Assembly: GCA_965659665.1 (NCBI GenBank)
Contig: CBFHWU010000017.1
Location: 1-64,000, forward strand
Source: CBFHWU01 sp965659665
GTDB lineage: Bacteria; Bacteroidota; Bacteroidia; Flavobacteriales; Flavobacteriaceae
Length of the DNA stretch: 64,000 nt
Direction: 5' to 3'
In this document: one piece after another, positions 27,241 through 37,070 of the stretch
Layout of the letters: the number at the start of each line of letters is the position of its first letter
Numbering within the stretch: position 1 is the first letter of the stretch
Notes under the pieces: generated by a model
The model's input: only the letters and a program-made list of their open reading frames with translations
Database searches by the model: none
What the model was told of the DNA's origin: nothing
Translations under genes and position numbers: made by a program

Positions 27241-30200
27241 TTTTTTACTAAATAACGAAGAGTTTTTAGGGCATCATCTAGCGTGTTTATAGCGTCAAAC
27301 ACCAATAAAAGTTTTCCGTTTTTTTCTTTCATTTTAGCAGAGGGAAGTCGTTGTAATTGTTGAATAATTTTTTGAAATTTATCCGATTGATAAAAGGAAT
27401 TTTCGGTATCATTGACAAAGTAACCAATCAATTTTTGTTTTTTTAGGATAAGCTTTTCAAAAGAAAGCCCAGAAGCTAACCATTTTAGTTGAACACTTTT
27501 TAAAAGCTCTTGGGCTTGTTGAGGTAAAGGACCAAACCGATCGAGCAATCGGTTTTTAAAAGTTTCCATTTCTTTTTGATCTGACACTTGAGCCAATTCT
27601 TGGTAAATGGCTAATCGCTCTTGAATATTGTTGATATAAGTATCAGGAAATAAAACTTCAAAATCAGTATCTATTTGAACTTCTCTTTTAATCTTTGGTT
27701 CTTCATCATAAAGGGCTTTAAATTCTTTTTCTTTCAGCTCTTCAATCGCTTCTTTCAAAATTTTCTGATAGGTTTCAAATCCTATTTCATTGATAAATCC
27801 ACTTTGCTCCCCGCCTAAAAGGTCTCCTGCTCCTCTAATTTCCAAATCTTTCATGGCTATTTGAAAACCAGAACCTAATGCGGTGTGTTGTTCTAAGGCT
27901 CTAATGCGACGGCGAGCATCGTCGGTCAGGGTTGAATAAGGCGCAGTAATAAAATAACAAAATGCTTTTTTATTGCTTCGCCCAACCCGCCCTCTCATCT
28001 GATGTAAATCACTTAATCCAAACTGATGGGCGTTGTTGATAAAAATAGTATTAGCATTAGGAACATCTAGACCACTTTCAATAATTGTTGTTGAAACCAA
28101 AACATCATATCTTCCATCAATAAAATCAATCATGATGGCCTCTAGTTTTTTACCCTCCATCTGACCATGAGCGCAAGCAATTTTGGCATCGGGTACCAAA
28201 CGTTGTATTAGTCCTCCAATTTCTTTTAAATTTTCGATACGGTTGTGGATAAAAAAAACTTGACCCCTTCGTTGAAGTTCATAACTTACTGCATCTCGGA
28301 AGAGCTCTTCTTGAAATCCAACAACTTGGCTTTCAATGGGGTATCTGTTGGGAGGAGGAGTATTAATGATAGATAAATCACGAGCAGCCATCAAACTAAA
28401 CTGTAAAGTTCGAGGAATTGGTGTTGCCGTAAGGGTAAGCACATCTACATTCTCTTTTAAGGCACGTAATTTTTCTTTAACCCCTACCCCAAATTTTTGT
28501 TCTTCATCAACGATGAGCAATCCTAAATTTTTTAAACTTACTTTTTTATTCACCAATTGATGGGTTCCAATGATCAAATCAATACTACCGTTGGCTAAGT
28601 CTTCCAAAATTAAACGTCTGTCTTTAGCTGTTCGAAATCGGTTTAAATAATCAACTCGAACGGGAAACTCACTCAATCGTGACGAAAAGGTATTGTAATG
28701 TTGGAAAGCCAAAATAGTTGTAGGGACCAAAATAGCCACTTGCTTTCCGTTGTCTATTGCTTTAAAAGCAGCCCTGATGGCAATTTCTGTTTTTCCAAAC
28801 CCAACATCACCACATACCAATCGATCCATAGGAAGTTCGCTTTCCATATCGTTTTTGACATCTTGGGTTGAGGTTTGTTGATCGGGAGTATCTTCATACA
28901 TAAAAGAAGCTTCAAGCTCGTGTTGTAAATAACTATCGGGGGCATATTGAAACCCTTTTTTTAGACGTCTTTTTGCGTATGTTTCGATTAGGTTAAAAGC
29001 AATTTCTTTAACTCGTTTTTTTGTTTTTTGTTTCAAACGTTTCCAAACCCCTGAACCCAATTTATGTAGGTTCGGAACAGTGCCATCTTTGCCGTTGTAT
29101 TTTGAAATTTTATGTAAGGCATGAATACTGACATATAAAATGTCACGTTCTCCATAAATAAGTTTAATGGCCTCTTGAAATTTCCCTTCTACCTCAATTC
29201 GCTGAAGTCCACCAAACTTGCCAATACCATGATCGATATGAGTGACATAATCACCCATACTAAGACGATTGAATTCTTGCAAACTTATCGATTGCTTTTT
29301 AGTAAATCCTTTACGGATATTAAACGTGTGATAACGCTCGAAAACTTCGTGATCTGAATAACATACAATTTTTTGGTGATCGTCAATAAACCCTTTGTAT
29401 ATGGGTTGAACTACAGCTTTGTACAAAATATCTACTTCTCCAAATATTCGATTCAAACGATCTTTTTGTTCTTCAGAGGCACAAAAAATAAAATTTTTGT
29501 ACCCATTTTTCTGATTGTGTTGAAGATCAGCTATAAACAAATCAAATTTCCGATTAAATGAAGGTTGAGGACGCAGTGAAAACCCAATCGATTCTTTATG
29601 ATAGGAATCAGCATCTATTTGAGTAAATCGCTTAAGAGAGGCATTAAATAAATGTTGGTCACAAAACAAATCATCAGGGGGGCTATATTCAATAGGGCTA
29701 TCAATCGACTTGAAAGACTGTAACGCTTTATCAAAAAGAGAATCTAAACTCCTTTGAATGAGTTCGATACCTTGATGAATAATAAGCGTTTTGGAATTTA
29801 AAAAAGCTAAAAAAGCTTGTCTTTTTTCTCCAGCATGTTTTTGTTCAACATCAGCTAAAATAGTAATTCGGCTACAGGTTTTATCTGAAAGCTGGCTTTC
29901 AATATCGAAAGTTCGAATGCTATCGACTTCATTTCCAAAAAACTCTATTCTGTAGGGAACCTCATTATCAAAAGAAAATACATCTAAGATTCCACCACGA
30001 ACCGAAAATTCGCCTGGTTCTGTAACAAAATCAACGCGCTTAAAAAGGTATTCAAATAAGGTTTCATTGATAAATTCGATGGATACTTTTTCTCCTTTGT
30101 GAAGACTTAAGGTTTTTTTTTCGAGTTCTTGCTTGGTCACTACTTGCTCGAACAAAGCTTCAGGATAGGTGACGATCATGCTCGGTTTTTTTTGTGACTT

Positions 30201-30563
30201 TATTCGTTTAAGTGTTTCTGCTCGAAGTAATATATTTGAATTATCTGTACGATCTATCTCGTAAGGTCGCCGATAACTTGCAGGAAAAAAAAGGACATTA
30301 TTAGTTCCTATTTGCAATTCTAAATCATTAAAAAAATAGGATGCTTCTTCTTTATTTGTAAGAATCCATACAATAGGTTGATTTAATTGAGTAAAAAGCT
30401 CACTGAAAATAAAAGATTTTGAGGACCCTATCAGTCCTTTTAAATAAATCTGTTGGCTTTGGGATACAAGAATACAAAGCTTTTCAAGAATTGGAGCTTT
30501 TTGATAGGGCCTAACACTTTGTTTTTGTGCCAAGTTATTTTTTTCCAAAAGTACAAATACCAA
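27237..30563 (-). CDS. mfd: Transcription-repair coupling factor Mfd
   Basis: This ~1108-aa SF2 translocase has an N-terminal UvrB-like module, the RNA-polymerase-interaction region (GDYVTHIDHGIGKFGGL) and the ATPase motifs MDRLVCGDVGFGKTEIAIRA, LLIVDEEQKFGV (DEEQ box) and TLTATPIPRTL. The C-terminal part has the TRG region and an autoinhibitory domain. It removes stalled RNA polymerase and recruits UvrA. There is no ATG near the start: TTG codons at 30563, 30548 and 30533 are all possible. A TACTTTTG box overlapping the 30548 codon would favour 30533. Confidence 0.97.
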   Translation of the reverse strand: MVFVLLEKNNLAQKQSVRPYQKAPILEKLCILVSQSQQIYLKGLIGSSKSFIFSELFTQLNQPIVWILTNKEEASYFFNDLELQIGTNNVLFFPASYRRPYEIDRTDNSNILLRAETLKRIKSQKKPSMIVTYPEALFEQVVTKQELEKKTLSLHKGEKVSIEFINETLFEYLFKRVDFVTEPGEFSVRGGILDVFSFDNEVPYRIEFFGNEVDSIRTFDIESQLSDKTCSRITILADVEQKHAGEKRQAFLAFLNSKTLIIHQGIELIQRSLDSLFDKALQSFKSIDSPIEYSPPDDLFCDQHLFNASLKRFTQIDADSYHKESIGFSLRPQPSFNRKFDLFIADLQHNQKNGYKNFIFCASEEQKDRLNRIFGEVDILYKAVVQPIYKGFIDDHQKIVCYSDHEVFERYHTFNIRKGFTKKQSISLQEFNRLSMGDYVTHIDHGIGKFGGLQRIEVEGKFQEAIKLIYGERDILYVSIHALHKISKYNGKDGTVPNLHKLGSGVWKRLKQKTKKRVKEIAFNLIETYAKRRLKKGFQYAPDSYLQHELEASFMYEDTPDQQTSTQDVKNDMESELPMDRLVCGDVGFGKTEIAIRAAFKAIDNGKQVAILVPTTILAFQHYNTFSSRLSEFPVRVDYLNRFRTAKDRRLILEDLANGSIDLIIGTHQLVNKKVSLKNLGLLIVDEEQKFGVGVKEKLRALKENVDVLTLTATPIPRTLQFSLMAARDLSIINTPPPNRYPIESQVVGFQEELFRDAVSYELQRRGQVFFIHNRIENLKEIGGLIQRLVPDAKIACAHGQMEGKKLEAIMIDFIDGRYDVLVSTTIIESGLDVPNANTIFINNAHQFGLSDLHQMRGRVGRSNKKAFCYFITAPYSTLTDDARRRIRALEQHTALGSGFQIAMKDLEIRGAGDLLGGEQSGFINEIGFETYQKILKEAIEELKEKEFKALYDEEPKIKREVQIDTDFEVLFPDTYINNIQERLAIYQELAQVSDQKEMETFKNRLLDRFGPLPQQAQELLKSVQLKWLASGLSFEKLILKKQKLIGYFVNDTENSFYQSDKFQKIIQQLQRLPSAKMKEKNGKLLLVFDAINTLDDALKTLRYLVKN

Positions 30564-30638
30564 CAGCTAATTCCATAACAAATCAAATTAATTAAGTTAA
30601 AAATAGTAGAATCTAAAGAGCAATTAAAGGTGAAATAG

Positions 30639-30646
30639 TACCTTTG
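30639..30646 (+). promoter_or_regulatory. Possible -7 promoter box (TACCTTTG)
   Basis: TACCTTTG fits TAnnTTTG and lies 6 bp before the GNAT ATG at 30653, implying an almost leaderless transcript for the GNAT-lysC pair. Confidence 0.5.
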
Positions 30647-30652
30647 CACCTT

Positions 30653-31153
30653 ATGTTATCTGAGGCTACGATACGGCGTGCAATAAAAAACGATGTTCCT
30701 GCAATTTTAGGACTAATCCAAGAATTGGCGGTATTTGAGCGTGAACCCCATGCGGTAATGATTACCGCTGATGATTTGTTAAAAGATGGGTTTGATGATC
30801 CGCCTTCTTTTATTTGTTTTGTTGCCGAAATAAATCACCAAGTGGTTGGCCTCGCCCTTGGCTATCCTCGTTATTCAACATGGAAAGGTAAAACCTTACA
30901 TCTTGAAGATCTTATTGTAAAACAATCATTCAGGGGAAGAGGGATTGGGTTTTCTTTGTTTCGACAGTTTATTTTTTTAGGTCACCAAATGGCTGTACGA
31001 CGAATAGAATGGAATGTTTTGGATTGGAATACTCCAGCTATTGATTTTTACAAAAAAAATGGAGCTACTGTTTTACAAGATTGGCAAGTAGTCCAATTAA
31101 ATGATACCGCAATAAAAAAGTTTATAACACTTCATAAAGATGCAAGTATATAA
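30653..31153 (+). CDS. GNAT-family N-acetyltransferase
   Basis: The 166-aa protein has a GNAT fold: the N-terminal ATIRRAIKNDVPAILGLIQE, the motif-A region LEDLIVKQSFRGRGIGFSLF with the R-x-x-G-x-G/A acetyl-CoA loop, and WNVLDWNTPAIDFYKKNGAT. It resembles the diamine (spermidine/thialysine) acetyltransferase group, but the substrate is not proven. It overlaps lysC by 14 bp, so the two are co-translated. ATG 30653 is preferred to TTG 30644. Confidence 0.9.
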   Translation: MLSEATIRRAIKNDVPAILGLIQELAVFEREPHAVMITADDLLKDGFDDPPSFICFVAEINHQVVGLALGYPRYSTWKGKTLHLEDLIVKQSFRGRGIGFSLFRQFIFLGHQMAVRRIEWNVLDWNTPAIDFYKKNGATVLQDWQVVQLNDTAIKKFITLHKDASI

Positions 31154-32390
31154 GTTTGGTGGAGCATCTGTTCGTGATGCAGAAGGAATTAAAAACGTGG
31201 TGGATGTACTACGACAAACAGGATACAAAGACATGTTAATTGTGGTTTCTGCGATGGGAAAAACGACCAATGCTTTGGAGTCAATAATTGAATCCTATTT
31301 TAAGTCATCTGATCATTTGAGTTTGGAAATTCAAGAAGTGATTAAATATCATAATGAGGTATTACTTGATTTGTTTGAGAACGATCATCACCCTATTTTT
31401 GGTCAAATCAGAACTGTTTTTGAGGGAATGCACGCATTTTTAAAACGAAACAAATCTCCTCGTTATTCTTTCGTTTATGATCAGGTGGTAAGTTCTGGCG
31501 AACTGGCTTCCACAAAAATAATAAATGCTTATTTTAATCATGTGGGTATTCCAAGTGAGTGGCTCGATGCACGTGTATGCCTCAAAACAGATGCAAACTA
31601 CAGGGACGCAAATTTAGATTGGGAATTAACTAAAGATCAAATACAGGCACATAGCAAGCCTAATTTGTTGCAAGTGACACAAGGATTTATTGCAAGTGAT
31701 GAAAATAATTTCACTACAACTTTAGGAAGAGAAGGTTCAGATTACAGCGCTGCTATTTTTGCTTACTGCCTGAATGCTCAATCCGTCACAATATGGAAAG
31801 ATGTTCCTGGAGTAATGAACGCCGATCCTCGTCGATTTCAAAATACGGAGTTATTACATCAAGTTTCCTACCGTGAGGCGATTGAGTTGGCTTTTTATGG
31901 TGCTTCAGTAATTCATCCTAAAACTTTACAACCTTTACAACGAAAAGAAATCCCGCTACATGTAAAGTCTTTTTTAGCCCCTTTGGCAAAAGGAACAACG
32001 GTTTCGAAGGGAGCTCAAATCATCCCTGAAATACCATGTTTTATTGTCAAAAACGAACTTTCGTTGATTCGATTGTCTTCGCTTGATTTTTCCTTTATAG
32101 TTGAAGAAAATATTAGTGAAGTATTTAAGATTCTTCACGAACATAAAATGGAAGTGGGGTTGATACTAAATTCGGCTATTAGTTTTTCAGTTTGTATTCA
32201 TGATAAGTTCAATCGAATGGATCAATTTTTACATGTTGTAAAAGCCAAATTTAACGTAGTACACACTCCAAAAGTGTCATTATATACCATTCGACATTTT
32301 AATGAAGATTCAGCTAATGAGTTATTAAACAAGTATGAATTGCTTTTGGAACAACGCACCAAAGACACCCTCCAACTTGTAATGATTTAA
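31140..32390 (+). CDS. lysC: Aspartate kinase
   Basis: The 416-aa monofunctional enzyme begins MQVYKFGGASVRDAEGI, contains VVSSGELASTKI and FTTTLGREGSDYSAAIFA, and ends in a C-terminal ACT-type region. It phosphorylates aspartate, the first step to lysine, threonine, methionine and diaminopimelate. It overlaps GNAT upstream by 14 bp and the convergent dehydrogenase by 4 bp. The arginine codons are mostly CGN (13 of 16), the pattern of this genome's housekeeping genes. Confidence 0.95.
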   Translation: MQVYKFGGASVRDAEGIKNVVDVLRQTGYKDMLIVVSAMGKTTNALESIIESYFKSSDHLSLEIQEVIKYHNEVLLDLFENDHHPIFGQIRTVFEGMHAFLKRNKSPRYSFVYDQVVSSGELASTKIINAYFNHVGIPSEWLDARVCLKTDANYRDANLDWELTKDQIQAHSKPNLLQVTQGFIASDENNFTTTLGREGSDYSAAIFAYCLNAQSVTIWKDVPGVMNADPRRFQNTELLHQVSYREAIELAFYGASVIHPKTLQPLQRKEIPLHVKSFLAPLAKGTTVSKGAQIIPEIPCFIVKNELSLIRLSSLDFSFIVEENISEVFKILHEHKMEVGLILNSAISFSVCIHDKFNRMDQFLHVVKAKFNVVHTPKVSLYTIRHFNEDSANELLNKYELLLEQRTKDTLQLVMI

Positions 32391-33334
32391 ACTTTTTTGT
32401 AGAGAGATTTAATCTTTTCCAAAATTATTTGAGCTAAATCTATTTTGCTTTGATGGGACCATCCAGCGATATGAGGGCTTAAGATAACATTATTAGCTTG
32501 TATTAAATATTGCAGGTCAATAGGAAAATCTTGACGATCAAATAAATGTTCAAAAGTATTTTTTTCGTATTCTAACACGTCCAAGCAACCCCCTTTAATT
32601 TTCCCTTTTCTCAACGCTTTAACAAGGTCAGAAGTAATAACATGATTCCCTCTTGAGGTATTGATGAGCCAAAAAGGTTTCTGCATTCTAAGAATAAACT
32701 TTTCATCAATAATCCCAAATGTAGAGGGATTTTCAGGAATATGAAGGCTAATAATATCCGCTTTTTTGTAGAGTTCCTCCATAGGTACTTGCTGCGCATA
32801 CGAATCACCCTTTCCTTTCAGAATATCGAAGCACAGTACTTTAACCTCAAAACCAGATAGTTTTTGAGCAAATTGTTGTCCTGTATTTCCGTATCCGATT
32901 AGTCCTATAGTTTTCCCTTTTAATTCTTCTCCTCTATTTTGTTCTCTTAACCAAAGACCTTGTTGAATTTCTTTTTCACAGCGATTAAGATGATTGAATA
33001 AGCTAAGAATCATGCCAAGAGCATGTTCAGAAACAGCATTTCGGTTCCCCTCAGGGGACGACAACACCCGAATATTTTTACTTTTGGCATATCTAGTATC
33101 AATATTTTCTAATCCTGAGCCTACTCGTGCAATAAAGGAAAGTTTTGTTCCAGCATCAATTAAGGTTTTGTCAATGGGGATTCTACTTCTTACAATGACC
33201 CCCTGATATTTAGCTATAATTTGAGCAATTTGTTCCTTGGTAGAATGATAATCAAAATCATTTTGAACCCCCATTTTTTCTAAGCCTTCGACAAGAACAG
33301 GGTGGTTGGAATCGAGATGTAAAACGTTAATCAT
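32387..33334 (-). CDS. D-2-hydroxyacid dehydrogenase (SerA-like)
   Basis: The 315-aa enzyme has the D-2-hydroxyacid dehydrogenase layout: IARVGSGLENIDTRYA, the NAD motif GLIGYGNTGQQFAQKL, ADIISLHIPENPSTFG and the catalytic histidine in ILSPHIAGWSHQSK. Candidates are phosphoglycerate or another 2-hydroxyacid as substrate; the absence of a C-terminal ACT domain means a short SerA form at most. It follows mgtE by 2 bp on the same strand. Confidence 0.92.
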   Translation of the reverse strand: MINVLHLDSNHPVLVEGLEKMGVQNDFDYHSTKEQIAQIIAKYQGVIVRSRIPIDKTLIDAGTKLSFIARVGSGLENIDTRYAKSKNIRVLSSPEGNRNAVSEHALGMILSLFNHLNRCEKEIQQGLWLREQNRGEELKGKTIGLIGYGNTGQQFAQKLSGFEVKVLCFDILKGKGDSYAQQVPMEELYKKADIISLHIPENPSTFGIIDEKFILRMQKPFWLINTSRGNHVITSDLVKALRKGKIKGGCLDVLEYEKNTFEHLFDRQDFPIDLQYLIQANNVILSPHIAGWSHQSKIDLAQIILEKIKSLYKKV

Positions 33335-33336
33335 AT

Positions 33337-34695
33337 TTAAAACCCGAGTATGTGTTTTGCAATATAGAAAAACAGAAAAATTCCAAAAATATCATTACTT
33401 GTTGTGATAAAAGGACCCGTTGCAATGGCTGGGTCAATACCATTACGATCAAGAATTATTGGAACAAAAGTTCCGATAAGGGCAGCTACAACAATTACAC
33501 AGAGCATAGATATTGCAATGGTAAGGCTAATTTCAATAGGCTGTTGGGTGATCACTCCAAAGAAAATTACGAGAAGAGATAATGCAGCTCCATTGATTAA
33601 ACTCAACCCAATTTCTTTAAGTAATCGATTGAACAAGCTTCCTTTTATGATGTCGTTTGCCAATCCTTGTACAATAATAGCCGAAGATTGAACCCCAACA
33701 TTACCCGCCATAGCGGCAATCAAAGGGGTAAAGAAAAAAAGTGTTTTATATGAAGGATGCGTCATAATACTCTCGAACCCTTCTAAAATGAATACGCTTC
33801 CTAAGCCACCAATAAGTCCTAAAACCAACCAAGGTAAACGAGCACGAGTAAGTTCAAAAATAGAATCATCGGCTTCCACATCTGTAGAAATACCTGCTGC
33901 TAGTTGATAATCTTTGTCTGCTTCCTCTTTTAAAAAGTCAACCATATCGTCAATAGTAATACGACCCAGCAATCGTTTGTTTCGATTAACTACGGGAATG
34001 GCTTCCAAATCATATTTTGACATTATTTTCACTACTTCCTCACCATCATCATCAACATAAACAAAATCAACTTTAGAAATAAAAATTTTATTGATAGTCG
34101 TTTTTTCATCAGTCGTTAATAAATCTTTGAGCGACAGACGACCTAACAACACGTCATGGTCATCGACTACATAAATCGAATGAACTCGTGTTACTTTAGC
34201 AGCTTGAATTCGCATTTCTTTTACACAATGCGTTACCGTCCAATTTTCATTAACCTTTACTAGTTCTTTGGCCATTAATCCCCCAGCAGAGTTTTCGTCA
34301 TAGTTTAATAATTCTCGGATATCTTTAGCGTGTTCGGTATCCGAAATTTGTGAAATTACAATTTCTTGACGTTCCTCTGGAAGTTCAGCAACTATATCTG
34401 CGGCATCATCGGTATCCAACTCTTCTAATTCGTCTGCAATTTCTTTTGCAGATAAAATGTGTAATATCTCTTCCCGAGTATTTTCATCGATTTCGGTAAG
34501 CATATCCGAAGTTTTGTCAGAACCGATAAGCTTGATGATATACACACTAGAATCAATGGAAAGCTCATCAATAATTTCGGCTAGATCTGCATAGTGTAGA
34601 TCAGCAATTAAATGGAGTAAAACCTTGTCTTCCTTATCGTCAACAAGTTGCTTTATTTGGTTGAGAAGGTCTTCGCTAAGCTGAAAAGGTTTCAT
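33337..34695 (-). CDS. mgtE: MgtE-family magnesium transporter
   Basis: The 452-aa protein has the MgtE N-terminal superhelical domain (ending EERQEIVISQISDTEHAKDI), a CBS pair (LVKVNENWTVTHCVKEMR ... IPVVNRNKRLLGRITIDDMV) and a five-helix membrane domain with GNVGVQSSAIIVQGLA. It imports Mg2+ with Mg-sensing by the cytoplasmic domains. ATG 34695 is preferred to an earlier frame-open start at 34758 because the family begins near there. It overlaps the rsmA end by 20 bp. Confidence 0.95.
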   Translation of the reverse strand: MKPFQLSEDLLNQIKQLVDDKEDKVLLHLIADLHYADLAEIIDELSIDSSVYIIKLIGSDKTSDMLTEIDENTREEILHILSAKEIADELEELDTDDAADIVAELPEERQEIVISQISDTEHAKDIRELLNYDENSAGGLMAKELVKVNENWTVTHCVKEMRIQAAKVTRVHSIYVVDDHDVLLGRLSLKDLLTTDEKTTINKIFISKVDFVYVDDDGEEVVKIMSKYDLEAIPVVNRNKRLLGRITIDDMVDFLKEEADKDYQLAAGISTDVEADDSIFELTRARLPWLVLGLIGGLGSVFILEGFESIMTHPSYKTLFFFTPLIAAMAGNVGVQSSAIIVQGLANDIIKGSLFNRLLKEIGLSLINGAALSLLVIFFGVITQQPIEISLTIAISMLCVIVVAALIGTFVPIILDRNGIDPAIATGPFITTSNDIFGIFLFFYIAKHILGF

Positions 34696-35452
34696 CGGCA
34701 ATCCTTTTGGTGAGTAGGATAAATTCCTTGACGCCCAATTCTTCAGGACGTTGTCCAAAGATACTATCTTCTTTTAAATTATTAGATAAACCGAAAGATT
34801 TAAGACTATTTCGTAGGGTTTTTCTTCGCTGTTGGAAGGCAGTTTTAACAACTTTAAAAAATAAATCCTCATCACAACTTAGATAAACATGCTCTTTCCT
34901 TACCAATCGGATAACTCCTGAGGTGACTTTGGGAGGGGGATAAAAAACAGCTGGAGGGACATCAAACAAGTAGTGGGTGTTGTAAAAAGCTTGTGTCAAA
35001 ACAGATAAGATCCCATAGGTTTTGCTTCCAGGACCAGCACAAATACGCTTGGCAACTTCTAATTGAAACATTCCAGCAAACTCAGGAACAAGATGTCTTT
35101 TTTCAAGGGTTTTAAAAACAATTTGAGAGGAAATATTATAAGGAAAATTTCCAATGATCGCGACTTGATCCTTAAAATAATCTTCCATTGACCACCTTAA
35201 AAAATCAGCATGTATAATCCGATTTCCGAGTTTGGGCAGATGAACTTTAAGGTAATCGATCGATTCCACATCGACTTCAATGACATGTGTTTCAAATTTA
35301 CGTTCTAACAGAAATTTTGTTAAAACCCCCGTTCCAGGTCCTATTTCTAGTACAGCGTTATAATTGGTTCGAGTTAAGCTTTTAGCAATTTTTTGTGCAT
35401 AACTTTGATCGGTCAAAAAATGTTGTCCAAGATGTTTTTTCGGCTTCACCAT
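34676..35452 (-). CDS. rsmA: 16S rRNA dimethyladenosine transferase
   Basis: The 258-aa protein opens with KKHLGQHFLTDQSYAQKIAK and has the SAM-binding VLEIGPGTGVLTKFLLER and the catalytic NFPYNIS (N-x-P-Y type). RsmA dimethylates two adjacent adenines near the 3' end of 16S rRNA. The ATG overlaps the stop of the DUF4286 gene as TGATG and the end overlaps mgtE, so it is tightly packed in an operon. Confidence 0.97.
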   Translation of the reverse strand: MVKPKKHLGQHFLTDQSYAQKIAKSLTRTNYNAVLEIGPGTGVLTKFLLERKFETHVIEVDVESIDYLKVHLPKLGNRIIHADFLRWSMEDYFKDQVAIIGNFPYNISSQIVFKTLEKRHLVPEFAGMFQLEVAKRICAGPGSKTYGILSVLTQAFYNTHYLFDVPPAVFYPPPKVTSGVIRLVRKEHVYLSCDEDLFFKVVKTAFQQRRKTLRNSLKSFGLSNNLKEDSIFGQRPEELGVKEFILLTKRIADETFSA

Positions 35453-35751
35453 CAGGCTTGGTTTAGCTGCTTTAGAGGAGTCTCAAAAGAAACCCATTGA
35501 CCAGGAAAACGATTATTGATGTGCTGAAAAAGAACGGGAACTATTTCTTTTTTTAATTGAGTAAAATCAAGACCCATAAGATCCAACTGCAAGCTATAAG
35601 TTGCTCCACCATGATCATTTTCCAAGATTTCAAGCAATCGAGTGTTGATGTTTTCGCTAGTTAGGGGAGGCATAACTTCTAAAAGCATAAAACGTACCCA
35701 ATCTTCAGCGACAGTAAAGTCCACATTGAATGTTATATTGTAAATCAGCAT
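35452..35751 (-). CDS. DUF4286-type small protein
   Basis: The 99-aa protein (MLIYNITFNVDFTVAEDWVR ... LDLMGLDFTQLKKEIVP) matches the small DUF4286 family found between serS and rsmA in many Bacteroidota. Function is unknown. ATG 35751 is preferred; the longer form would overlap serS. The TGATG junction couples it to rsmA. Confidence 0.8.
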   Translation of the reverse strand: MLIYNITFNVDFTVAEDWVRFMLLEVMPPLTSENINTRLLEILENDHGGATYSLQLDLMGLDFTQLKKEIVPVLFQHINNRFPGQWVSFETPLKQLNQA

Positions 35752-35752
35752 T

Positions 35753-37024
35753 TTAATTAATTCGTTCAAAACCCGTGTAAGGAATCAACGCTTTGGGGAT
35801 TTTAATTCCTTTTGTATCTTGGTGATTCTCTAAGATACCGGCTACAATTCGGGGGAGTGCTAATGCACTTCCATTAAGCGTGTGTGCCCATTTTTTGGAC
35901 CCATCTTTGTCTTTAAATCTTAGCTGTAAACGGTGAGCTTGAAAACTTTCAAAATTTGAAACCGAACTGACTTCAAGCCAACGTTCTTGCGCGGTGCTAT
36001 ATATCTCAAAATCATATGTTAGAGAAGAGGTAAACCCCAGGTCTCCACCACATAAACGCAAAATTCTAAAAGGGAGTTCTAATTCGTGTAACAAGTTTTT
36101 GACATGTGCTACCATTCCTTCTAAGGCTTTATAAGAGTTATCTGGGTGTTCGATTCGAACAATCTCCACTTTATCAAACTGATGAAGGCGATTTAATCCA
36201 CGCACATGTGCTCCGTAACTTCCTGCTTCTCTCCTAAAGCATGGCGTATATCCTGTATTGCGAATGGGTAACTGATCGGATGAGAGTAAACGATCACGGT
36301 ACATATTAGTGATAGGTACTTCGGCCGTGGGAATAAGGTATAAATCATCTTGAGTGATATGGTACATTTGTCCCTCTTTGTCCGGAAGCTGACCTGTTCC
36401 ATAACCTGAAGTTTCATTGACCAAATGAGGGGTTTGCACCTCGATATATCCCGCCTGTGTATTTCGGTCTAGAAAGAAATTGATAAGTGCACGTTGTAAT
36501 CGAGCTCCTTTATTTTTGTAAACAGGAAATCCTGCTCCTGTAATTTTTGTTCCTAACTCAAAATCTATAAGGTGGTATTTTTTTGCGAGTTCCCAGTGGG
36601 GTTGAGCAGTCACTTCAAGCTTAGGAATGTTACCTTCTCTTAAAATTTCTTCGTTATCTTCATCTGTATGTCCAGCAGGAACTAGCGCATTAGGAATATT
36701 AGGAATTTGATAAAGCACCTCTTTAAGTTGATTCGTATGTTGTTGAAGCGTTTCTTGAAGTTGTTTGGATTTTATTTTTAACTCGGTGGTTTGTTCTTTG
36801 AGAAACATTGCTTTTTCCCGCTCCCCCGATTTAAATAATTGTCCTATTTCTTTAGCCAATGCATTTGATTGGGCAAGAGTTTGATCTAATTCTGTTTGGG
36901 TTTTTCGGCGCAGTTCATCCAAATGAACGGCTTCTTCGAGTAATGCCTTAGCATCTATATTTCGTTTTGATAGGGCAGTAGCGACCAAATCAATTTGATC
37001 CTGAATTTGAGCAATGTGAAGCAT
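35753..37024 (-). CDS. serS: Seryl-tRNA synthetase
   Basis: The 423-aa class II synthetase has the N-terminal tRNA-binding coiled coil (about residues 30-105) and the catalytic motifs around PCFRREAGSYGAHVRGLNRL and LNGSALALPRIVAGILENHQ. It charges tRNA-Ser. A TATTTTTG box lies 14 bp upstream. It leads the serS-DUF4286-rsmA-mgtE run. Confidence 0.97.
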   Translation of the reverse strand: MLHIAQIQDQIDLVATALSKRNIDAKALLEEAVHLDELRRKTQTELDQTLAQSNALAKEIGQLFKSGEREKAMFLKEQTTELKIKSKQLQETLQQHTNQLKEVLYQIPNIPNALVPAGHTDEDNEEILREGNIPKLEVTAQPHWELAKKYHLIDFELGTKITGAGFPVYKNKGARLQRALINFFLDRNTQAGYIEVQTPHLVNETSGYGTGQLPDKEGQMYHITQDDLYLIPTAEVPITNMYRDRLLSSDQLPIRNTGYTPCFRREAGSYGAHVRGLNRLHQFDKVEIVRIEHPDNSYKALEGMVAHVKNLLHELELPFRILRLCGGDLGFTSSLTYDFEIYSTAQERWLEVSSVSNFESFQAHRLQLRFKDKDGSKKWAHTLNGSALALPRIVAGILENHQDTKGIKIPKALIPYTGFERIN

Positions 37025-37037
37025 GCTTGTTTTTTTT

Positions 37038-37045
37038 CAAAAATA
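37038..37045 (-). promoter_or_regulatory. Possible -7 promoter box for serS (TATTTTTG)
   Basis: Minus-strand TATTTTTG fits TAnnTTTG and lies 13 bp before the serS ATG. Confidence 0.45.
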
Positions 37046-37070
37046 AGGTTTTGGTTTTATCGATAAAAGT